64,000 nt of DNA from Notospermus geniculatus. Taxonomy: Eukaryota > Nemertea > Pilidiophora > Heteronemertea > Lineidae. A program made the translations under genes and the position numbers. The notes under the pieces are model-generated. The model saw nothing but the letters and a program-made list of their open reading frames with translations. It did not search any database and was not told the DNA's origin. The stretch spans positions 759,919 through 823,918 of the forward strand of contig NMRB01000026.1 in NCBI GenBank assembly GCA_002633025.1. The letters are read 5' to 3'. Of this stretch, positions 55,152 to 64,000 are shown piece by piece (position 1 is the stretch's first letter; every line of letters begins with the position of its first letter).

Positions 55152-55973
55152 GTTGATCCACTGGCAGATAGGCCAATGTAGTTAGAGATAGTGAAGATAA
55201 TAAGGTCCATATTGGGGACAACACATGTAAGCCTAATCCAGATTGGGGTTGACGGTAGTTTGTCGATCCACTGGTAAAGAACAAATGTAATCCAGATTGG
55301 AGTCAAATCCACTGGAATCAGATAGGCCTAACCCAGATTGGGGTTGACGGTAATTTGTTAACCCGCTGGAAGATAGGCTAATTAAAATGCTAGTGATAGG
55401 TTAAGATAAAGCCAGATTGGGATCAATGATGGTAAAATGTAGTTTATTGATCCAATGGCAGATACACCGACATGTATAGGTCAAGCTTCAGCTAATGATG
55501 CATAGGCCAAGGTAACAGTGCAGCTTGGGATCAGCTGGTAGTTTACTGATCCACTGCAAAATGTTGATCCACTGGCAGATAGGCCAATGTAGTTAGAGAT
55601 AGTCAAGATAATAAGGTCCAGATTGGGGACAACACATGTAAGCCTAATCCAGATTGGGGTTGACGGTAGTTTGTCGATCCACTGGTAAAGAACAAATGTA
55701 ATCCAGATTGGAGTCAAATCCACTGGAATCAGATAGGCCTAATCCAGATTGGGGTTGACGGTAATTTGTTGACCCGCTGGACGATAGGTTAATTAAAATG
55801 CTAGTGATAGGTTAAGATAATGCCAGATTGGGATCAATGATGGTAAAATGTAGTTTATTGATCCAATGGCAGATACACTGACATGTATAGGTCAAGCTTC
55901 AGCTAATGATGCATAGGCCAAGGTAACAGTGCAGCTTGGGATCAGCTAGTAGTTTACTGATCCACTGCAAACA
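55152..55973. repeat. Two tandem 411-bp units with inner sub-repeats
   Basis: Units 55152-55562 and 55563-55973 differ at only a handful of bases. Each is built from degenerate sub-repeats around CCAGATTGGGGTTGACGG, then TTTGTCGATCCACTGG, so it is a higher-order repeat. No gene. Confidence 0.88.
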
Positions 55974-56742
55974 GTCCAGCTTGGGATCAACGGTAGTTTA
56001 CCAATGACTCTTTAGTGAACCACACGTGGTACTGGTTGTTTTCTTGAGATGGTTCGAGGAGGGAGGGACGTCTATGGAGCCATTATGAAATGATGATTTT
56101 CACAGCAGAAACATGATGAAGCACCCATTTTTTTGTACATTCCTACTCCCAAGTGTCTCTGATTTTGCAGAAGGGAGTAAGCAATGAAAATTACACAAAA
56201 TTTGTGAATTGCACACTCTTAGCAGCAGATCACTTGCACTGATGTTCTCTGACAACTGCCTGTCTTCCCCTACTGAGGATGCAATCACCCAGGCAGTCTC
56301 TCGGTCACAAGATAGACTGTCAATGCATTTTCATTGGTAGTGGTAAGTATGATAAAACACTGCCAGGCCATGATGAACACTGCCTGTCTGCTAGTGGTCA
56401 TGCAATTGCCCAGGAATCTCTGTGACAATGGCAATTGCCCAGGAATTTTTCAGTCACAAAACCGAAGACTATCAAATCATGGTAAGGGTAAGTCGGCATA
56501 GCAGACCTTTCACCTGACAGCATCATCAAGGATTTCATAATAACTGGTGACAGCTTGTTGACGAAAGTTTACCCTGTCTTACCCTCTAGTACTGTTATTG
56601 CATTTTGGCACGGTTTCTGATGACGGCGTCCTGGGTGTGGCATCGATCAGAAGAACCACTCATCTTGATTCATGTGGTTGGAGATTTCCAATCTATCATC
56701 CAAGTCTGGGGGATTCCCATGTTCTGGTGGTTCCTGGGGGTA
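55974..56742. other. No gene recognised
   Basis: Intergenic sequence before the second 7-kb copy. A duplicated phrase CAATTGCCCAGGAAT occurs at about 56404 and 56432. Nothing else was defined. Confidence 0.45.
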
Positions 56743-57034
56743 TATAGGCCTTAATATTTCAAGATGGTAGGCCGTATTCAAACGAGTTAGACGCTTGTAA
56801 CTTCGTCAAATGCATGGTGGAATTTTGTGCACTTTGTGAAGTTACATGCGTCGAACTCTTTAATTGCGTGATGATCACCCTTTTTGAATACAGCCCGGTA
56901 TGTTCCAAAGAAATTGCTTCCCTCCTGCATCCATAGATGAGGATTTCCAGTAGTACAGCCCTCACTCTAGTTAAAATCTGGCCAGTCTGGGCATTTGTAA
57001 CGAGGGGTGAGAAGAAGGATTTGCATGATCTAAA

Positions 57035-57040
57035 TTTATT
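57035..57040 (-). terminator. Polyadenylation signal of ARL6IP6, copy 2
   Basis: AATAAA on the minus strand about 475 bases beyond the stop at 57516, in the same place as in copy 1. Confidence 0.5.
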
Positions 57041-57515
57041 TCATCTCACTTTCTACAACTTAATTAACACAAAACAGATAATAGGAGCACTTTGAAGGTG
57101 CATTTAAACATAACATTAAGAATTGTGGAGAAACTGACAACGATGCACAACATAACATACTAGCCTATTACAATTACTGACAGAAGGTAACTGAAAAGAC
57201 GTACAGATCAACGGAAGGTTACAAAATATAACAGGGAAACAGTCTCAATATTTGACACTGCTTTGAACTAATCTACAAAAAGTCGTATAGATGGACGGTA
57301 CATGTAAATGGACAAAGTGCCATTGAGTACATTTGATAAAGATACATGTAAATACGCAAGTAAATATCTGCCAAGAAATAAGTGCTAAATAATCTCAGTT
57401 AACATAAGTACAGGTTGCAGCTGGCAAGGGACAGCTGTTTTGTTCTTCCCTGATAAATACTGGCATTGGCAAATGCCCAGGACAGACTGTCTGACCTCGA
57501 ATACAGTCGCCAACA

Positions 57516-58530
57516 TCACACAGACGAAGATGGGTCTCTCATCCAACAGTATGCACAAATGAACACTGCAAATCCATTTAAGACAGCCATTATGTAATCA
57601 AACTCATACGAAGTTGGGTAGGAAACCGACCTGCAATGAAAGACAAGAAATATTTAGGCAACAAGTAAGGTTATCACTGATAGGCTGCTTTCCTTTGTCA
57701 CTAGTTGGATTGGGGATACTTAGATACGGTAGATATACTGACCCACGAACAATCGACATTTCACTTGTGGATCAGCAAGGAGGTGAATTTAGAGCATTTA
57801 ACAATCCTTTGTGTATTAATTAACTAAACTTACTTGGTTCGTTTCGGAGACTGGGGAGTCGGTGCTACAATACCCGGCTCCAAGCGGTCAAAATATGTCA
57901 GCATCCATGAGAAACAACCGCATCCACATCCAATGACAGCAGCACAGAACAGACCGCCAAAGGATGCTGGAATATGAAAAGGCAGAAACATTAGTTCTGT
58001 TTAATACATATTGTGTAATCACGGAGGAATTATACTGATTCAGTATAGAGGAATTATACTGATGTCAGTATAGAGAAATTATACTGATGTCAGTATAGAG
58101 GAACGACAGTGACGATAGTCCATATTCATAAACGTACTTAAGTCAAAGTGTGATACTTATCTTTTGTGTTGAACAAAGGATAAGTGTCACACTTAGACTT
58201 AAGTAGTTTTATGAATACGGGTCCTGGACCCATGTTCATAAAACTACTTAAGTCTAAGTGTGACACTTATCCTTTGTTCAACATGTTTTATTTTATGAAT
58301 ATGGACCCTGCAGTATGCTTTTTTGCTTCAATCAACTTTGGAGGCAGGACATATCACTCACTGATGATCTTACCAAATGTTAGAACAAGGCCTAAATAAA
58401 ATAAAAGTTGTGAAATGATCACTGTAACAAGGATGGTGACAAGGAAGATGACGAGCAGGACAAGCCAATGTTCATAATCGTGTTTTTCCGTGGTCTTGAT
58501 TGTCTGGAGATGATCTTCAACTTCAGGCAT
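57516..58530 (-). CDS. ARL6IP6: ARL6IP6-like membrane protein (complete copy)
   Basis: Three minus-strand exons, 58374-58530, 57834-57966 and 57516-57630, total 405 bases (134 residues plus stop) in one frame with GT-AG borders. Exon 1 encodes MPEVEDHLQTIKTTEKHDYE and a long hydrophobic helix (WLVLLVIFLVTILVTVIIS). Exon 2 has a second helix rich in Gly/Cys and the family core TYFDRLEPGIV..PTP. Exon 3 has the last helix AVLNGFAVFICAYCW. Human ARL6IP6 is longer at the N terminus (about 226 residues). An acceptor-like CTTTGCAG lies just before the ATG, so an upstream coding exon may exist. The family is an ER or nuclear-envelope membrane protein of poorly known function. The gene is tail-to-tail with AVL9 in the other copy's context. 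The C terminus differs from copy 1 (PSSSV versus TSSSE). Confidence 0.88.
58025..58098. repeat. 25-bp palindromic tandem units, copy 2
   Basis: Counterpart of 45065-45138 with a 2-base deletion in the first palindrome. Confidence 0.75.
58122..58310. repeat. Two adjacent foldbacks with CATATTCATAAA ends
   Basis: Hairpins about 58122-58222 and 58225-58310 meet at GGGTCCTGGACCC. Ends resemble GGTCCATATTCATAAA, and arms share TACTTAAGTC. The arrangement suggests one element inserted next to or into the end of a relative. Confidence 0.75.
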
Positions 58531-59390
58531 CTTGCAGAATCTGCAAAGAGGAGATCGATTTTTAAACAATGTATCTGGGTAGTTAAGTTCACCTAGGCAC
58601 CGATATTTTTATTGCGGAAATAGCAGCCCATAGCCTAGACCAACATCTGACATTGGCCTTGCTTTTTGAGATAGGCCTACTGATGACCATGGCAGCCTTC
58701 CTTATTAGAGACCCTTACCATTCTAAACACCTCCAGGGCCTACAAATACCACTCCAAACACGAAAGAGGAAAGATGACAGATGTGATTTATAAATGACGA
58801 CCAAGATTACAAATCGTGCGCATGCAGTTCATGGGGCAATCTCATCTCGTACCGTACCCAGAGTTGTATCTCTGCAATGATCCGTAGTTATTTCAGCTTA
58901 GCTCAGGTGGCAGCACAAGTCAGTTGGCGCGCGTTTTGGTGGTCTGCGTGACCTACTCCAGTCCACGTTTCCTGAGAAGTCTATAGGTTTTGGACAGTAT
59001 GTATGCAAAAATTAACCCTTTGTCGTCTAACAGCCATAAAACATAAGTTATCAGACCACAAAATATTTAAGAACCACAAAAAAAAACATTCTTGGCAAAA
59101 AAGAGTTGTTTTGGGTAGAAAAGCATTTTTACCTAAAATGAGTTGAAATGGAAAAGGGGCAGCAACTCCATTGTTGTGCACTATGCTTGGGGTATTTTCG
59201 CCATAACTGCTCAGAATTCGTTCAAATGTGGTAGGGTGGTAAATCTGGGGCTGTGCTACATCCTTATACCCCCCCCCACCCGTTAGCTGGTTATGTAATC
59301 ACTGATAGTAGGCCTACAATAGCAATAGCTTAGCGGTTCCCGAGTGATCAGCGAAATCTCTCACATTTCTCCTTGACGATAAAGTATTGG
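58531..59390. other. Upstream region of ARL6IP6
   Basis: Non-coding. A GCGCGCG stretch near 58927 is the only CpG-rich patch and may mark the promoter. No further exon could be confirmed. Confidence 0.35.
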
Positions 59391-60958
59391 GGATGAGAGG
59401 CATTCGCCAAGGAGAAACGAGAGGAAGAACCAATGCGGCCAATGGAGTGTCATAGGGAGGGAGGGCAGGGCCGCATTTAAAGGGGGCGAGGGGGCAGTTG
59501 CCCCCCTGAGCCAACCAAAAAACGTGATTTTTCATGCGGATNGGGGGGGGGGTTCCAACCCCAAGAACACCGCCTCTGTATCCGCCCCTGTTTGGTATGG
59601 TGGTAAAGCTGGGGCTAAAGCCTTGGTTACACCTGTCTGAAAAAGCCCGGACTTTTCCAAGCCAGGCTTCTTGAACCCTGGTCTTGAAAATGTATCCGGC
59701 ATGTATGGGTTTAAAAAGCCCGGGCTTTATTTAGACACGGCGATTCATAGGTGTAAATGCAAAAAGCCCGTGCTGAGGCCGGACTTTCATGTAGTGTAAA
59801 AAAGGTTTATGCTACATCCTGATAGCATCCACTAGCTGGATGTAATCGCTGATATGTTACCATAGCAACTCCATTATTCTGCAGTAAGCTTGAGTTTTTT
59901 CGCCATAACTGCTCAGAATTCGTTCAAAATTGAATTGTCCTGATACCGAGTGAAGAACGTAACTTTTGAATGTTTTTGACTTGCCTCTCTGTTGGCAACA
60001 CAGCCGAGAGAAACCATGGACAGCCGCTTTGACATTACCCTCAGTGTATGCAGTAATCTTAGAGGAATTCGAGGAATTAATTCCTCCAAGCCGTAATGAA
60101 ACATTGAGGTGAAGAAAACGAATGATAAACGATAGTGACGACAATGACGTCAAATGGCATTCAGATCCTTCCGGCCAAGGACAGGCTTATGAATGGAGTG
60201 TGACGTCACTGTCTTGTCGTATCGTTTACGTTATCGTTAAGTGTCTTAACCTTTCTAATTTCTTGTGGGAGGTGCGTTTACTCGTATTCAGCTCCTCGGT
60301 TTTCTCGAACCCCGCTCGCCCCCCCCCCCTCCAACAGCTTAAATGCCAATTATGCANATTAATCCGCGTAATCACGGAATATCCACCTAATGACTTATTT
60401 AATGCGTTCGAACAATGAAAAACTTGTTTACTCCTTTAAAAGTTCGTATGAAATCATTGAATGGGGTACCGGCAAACAAAAGGAGGCGCTGCCACATGAA
60501 TCCTGATTTTTGGCGTAATTCGTGTTTAATTATAAATGTAAGTCGAATACGTAACTAGGCCCCCTATTTTAAAACAATACGCAGCAGAGCCACATTGTTT
60601 AAACCACTGAAGCGTTGATTATATGACCTTTGCCCTTAATTATGACGTAATGCATCACATGAATTAACACGAACAAAGACCTATTGTTCGCTCGAACCAC
60701 GGGCGAACAAAAGGTTCAGTAGGCAAATATGAAATAACTTGGAAGATTGAGCCTATTCATAGTTAAATTTAATTTTTTATCATGACTGGGCCTTGGCCTT
60801 TACTGCGTAGAACGGCGCTGGGGTATCGGCACCGGTGTGACAGGTATCTAGCCCCCCCCCCCCGGAATTTTGCCCGTTTTTGTTGTTCAAGAGGGATTAG
60901 GATATGGCTGTAATCACCAAGACCGTTCTAGTATAGATATTGTAACTAGGACCTCCAT

Positions 60959-61080
60959 TATGGCAAGCCAAAGCGGAATTTATTCAAGAAAGCAAATATC
61001 CCTTCAAGATCTTGAATATAAATTTTTGTTCTTGAAGGGATATTTGCTTTCTTGAATAAATTCCGCTTTGGCTTGCCATA
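60959..61080. mobile_element. 122-bp near-perfect hairpin insertion, CTCCAT duplication
   Basis: Two 51-bp arms, starting TATGGCAAGCCAAAGCGG, are exact reverse complements around a loop of about 20 bases. CTCCAT is duplicated exactly on both sides (60953-60958 and 61081-61086). Copy 1 has a single CTCCAT at the matching place near 47850, so it is a recent insertion. If transcribed it would form a long, fully paired RNA hairpin. Confidence 0.9.
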
Positions 61081-62298
61081 CTCCATTCCCAGGACTCTCA
61101 CTCCTTACGCACTTCCAGTTGGAAGGAAATACATGTACAAAATGTATTGGGCTCTTTACATGCGGCCATATTGTCAAAAGAGATTGCAGCGTCTGGCTTA
61201 GACCATTCACCCAGGATGCATTGCTGGGGTGACCCTCAGAGACCCTAAAAAAAGTGAGACTGAACCGAACCACGCCCTCACGAAGGATATGGCCTAAAGA
61301 GACGCCTGAGCCATCCCCCTCGGGGAAAGGCCGTGAGAGTCAACCATGACAACCCCAATGTAACACAGAAAAATTATCACGGTCTCAAAAACTGCTTTCT
61401 TGGTTCATTTTATTAAAATATCTTCCAAATCGTGAATAGACCGACCTCTTACAAAATAAACCACGCCCTATACTCATGAAAAACGCACCAGGCGCGCCAA
61501 AATAACCCCGAAGACTAGTCTGAACTTTGCGCACGGCTCTAAAAATTTGCACACGGCTCATTGAAAAGTGCTATTTATAGCGGTATTTTCAAAACATCGT
61601 CTGCTTCTGCCAGACGACACATTTTGACTGAATTGGATGTCAGGTTGTGCACGGGGATGTCCTCCCTCCGATTTCGCCAATTTTGTGGATTTTCTTTGGC
61701 CTACAAGGGTAAGATTATGACAATTCTGCTCAGAAGTGTTGCCTGCACCTTGGGGAATACTTTGTTTGCAAAAATTTTGACCTTTTTGGCGAAACTTGGG
61801 CGAAATCAGGACACTGACCATGCTGACGCCGTCTCGCTCTCCGGCCCTCTTTTTTCGTCACGTTGCCCAGCCGAGGTCCATTTTATCATAGACTAGGCTT
61901 GACGCCATTTCAATAAAACAAGTTTCATCGTTCCGAGTAGGCCTAGGCCCCTAGTTGTTCTGGGGCCTCACGTTTTCAATGCACTGGACGCTGTATTCGC
62001 ACCGTGCATTCTGCAGGTCCGTTTCAAGATTCCTCCAATTCTTTGCGTTCAAAATCAACTTGGATGGATTTCTTTGTAGGAATGAATGATGCAATATTCA
62101 CATTTCCTTCTACGGTCGTTTTTCTGAGTGCAAAACCGCATGAAATTAGGCTAGGCCTACCGCGAAATCAAAGAAACTCGCTCATGCGCTGACGTCATGT
62201 CATGTCAGGCTACGTGAATACATTGTTTCGGTTCAAAGGTCATCCCTACAACATGACCATATATGAACATGCGGCGAGTTGAATTACCATAATAATAG

Positions 62299-62688
62299 AT
62301 GCAAATGGCAGAGTCCATGTTGGAGAACTCCGAGGGGCCACAAATTAAAAGGGTTCACTACGGCATCTTTCTGTCGTTTTTTTCACCCAAATGCCTCGCA
62401 CATTGTCTTCACAGAAAAACAACAACATTGTGGTCAGTTTTTTCTCAGACTAGCAAAAGGTTTTCGCAAAATAATCTTGGCAAACCCTCTAGGACGGGTC
62501 CCTTATTTCCCCATCGGCCCCTTTTGGTAGAGCCCTTCTTGGGGTCCACACATTTGGTGGCAAGGTCCGTCGTCCTTTCCGATGACGCAACCAACGTGGG
62601 CGCACAAGTTGTGGACTTTCTTCAAGGTTCTGAGCGGATTTTTATAGTGAGTAGATCGATTTACCAAATTAATTTCATCAGAATATAA
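62299..62688 (+). other. Open frame of doubtful coding value
   Basis: A 129-codon frame starting MQMAESMLENSEGPQIKR. In copy 1 a T-run length change breaks the same frame, and the later differences between copies alter residues rather than being silent. No known domain. Probably not a gene. Confidence 0.15.
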
Positions 62689-63830
62689 ACAATAGACTTC
62701 CCTCCACCTTTATCGGGTTTTTTTTGAAGTTTTGAAGTCATTTATAGTTAAGAATATTTGGGGAAACAAAAATCTGCTACCCGCAGCCTGTTCCCCAGCA
62801 AGACAAGATGGCGGATGGTTCCGTCGCTGATATTTAGGAGATCAAAAATTAGCGTAGGTGCTTCTTTTTCTCTCCAAACCTGGCAAAACTTGCCTGATAT
62901 GTTAGAAAAGTAGGCTAGTTTCTTTCTATTAAGTTTAGGTTGAAATTTTGGACCATTTGGATGGGAATTCTTGGCGGTAAATGCATGCACTTCACCATGT
63001 TCACTCAGCCCCACGCAAGTTTCTGCTGTAGCATATCATTTTATAGGCTTACAATGTAGACGATGTACATCGTGATGTGTGTAGATGTCAAACATTTGAG
63101 GTTTGAAAAATATTGATGAGGTAATTTATCTCGTAGGCCTAGCTCTGAAAGTTTCCATCCCAGCTCAGAGGGGCTCCATTTTCAATGAATTGATGATACG
63201 TATTCACTAGGCCTAGCTGAAGACTTGTTTTCTAAAAAAACACTTTGTGCCTATCATGCTAAGAGACTTGCTGGAATTGCTACTCCACCCAAAAGCCATG
63301 TCATTGTGGATGTCGTTGTATGCTAATCATGAGATCTCAACTGCCACACCTATTGTCTGTTCGATGAACTGAAACTTGTCTTCAGCATCCTTGATAGCTA
63401 GAATTGGAGAAGCTCTTCCTGTGTGTTGACTGGGTTATTTGATGGAGGTTTGCCCCGCCCCATCCCCACTTGTCATCCAACCTGCCTTTCATGAAGTGAT
63501 GCCGACATCCATCAGGAAGGAGCAATCAGCCACACTTATTGACAAAAGCAAATTGACAAAAGCTTATTGACAACAAAATTCTAGTTGACCAATACAAAAG
63601 GACATTCTCCCAATTGGTGCTAGTCAAGCATGACTGGTCTGGGTGCACTTGGCATTGAATTAGACCACAGTGACACCTGTTGGTCAACTGACTGACAGGT
63701 CCTATTTCATTGAATTTCTTATTCAATTTCATTCAAGTGCCCCTCCATAATGATAGGCCAACTCGGTTGTCAGTGATCACCCCCTCATTTTCAGTCATCA
63801 CGACATCATTCCCAAGTCCTTCTCTAGTAT

Positions 63831-64000
63831 GAGCTACTTACACTATGAAGTCAAAACCGTACTACTTTTTCAGCCATTTGGCCAAAACGTACTATCATTG
63901 CCAAGAACTAGACGAAAACCGTCGGGTGATTTTATTAGCTCATTCTCCGTCTACTCCTTGATCCAGGTATTGCACGGATACCGTCTCTCCTGTCAGACTT
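63831..64000. other. Unique sequence at window end
   Basis: It follows the end of the 7-kb copy. No feature was recognised. Confidence 0.4.

Larger units (their letters stand above)
56743..63830. repeat. 7-kb duplicated segment, copy 2
   Basis: Mate of 43783-50777. It is the more complete copy because it has no large gap and holds ARL6IP6 exon 1. It carries its own insertion (hairpin 60959-61080) and single Ns at 59542 and 60357. Confidence 0.9.

Overview
This window is nuclear DNA of an invertebrate animal, most likely an invertebrate deuterostome and quite possibly an echinoderm. The genes are split by many introns with GT-AG borders, the encoded proteins are animal families (an NR1H nuclear receptor, AVL9, a SWEET/SLC50 sugar transporter, ARL6IP6), the intergenic DNA is AT-rich, and the short motif TAGGCCTA recurs throughout. 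The exact species cannot be read from the sequence. Runs of N (31465-31672 and 45316-46129) and isolated single Ns (23786, 29293, 59542, 60357) show a shotgun scaffold, and large near-identical segments suggest that two alleles were placed in tandem.

Layout. 141-4644 (minus): the start of an NR1H-type (FXR/LXR-like) nuclear receptor, with both DNA-binding zinc-finger exons and the hinge exon; the ligand-binding domain lies beyond the left edge. 4.7-18.3 kb: a gene-poor stretch packed with small non-autonomous DNA elements, most of them long inverted repeats. 15.4-17.0 kb: a duplicate of the 3' end of the SWEET gene. 18861-23785: a young, intact Ty1/copia LTR retrotransposon. 26.0-29.3 kb (minus): exons 2-6 of SWEET; its exon 1 lies at 33538-33602. 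Between them sits a truncated second copy of AVL9 (29294-33537). 35533-41554 (plus): AVL9 from exon 2 to the stop codon. 43.8-50.8 kb and 56.7-63.8 kb: two copies of a 7-kb segment carrying ARL6IP6 on the minus strand. Between those copies lie a 36-bp minisatellite, a tandem 1.95-kb duplication with spliced, apparently non-coding exons, and a 411-bp tandem repeat.

The duplicated segments act as natural allele comparisons. Six short elements are present in one copy and absent at the matching site of the other. This fixes their exact ends and target-site duplications (TSDs): 5-bp TSDs for a family that begins and ends with CAGG-type termini, TA for a 230-bp element, 3 bp (ACT) for a 109-bp element, CTCCAT for a 122-bp hairpin and AT for a 167-bp element. 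No operon-like functional link exists among the genes. SWEET and AVL9 are probably divergent head-to-head neighbours, and AVL9 and ARL6IP6 are tail-to-tail.
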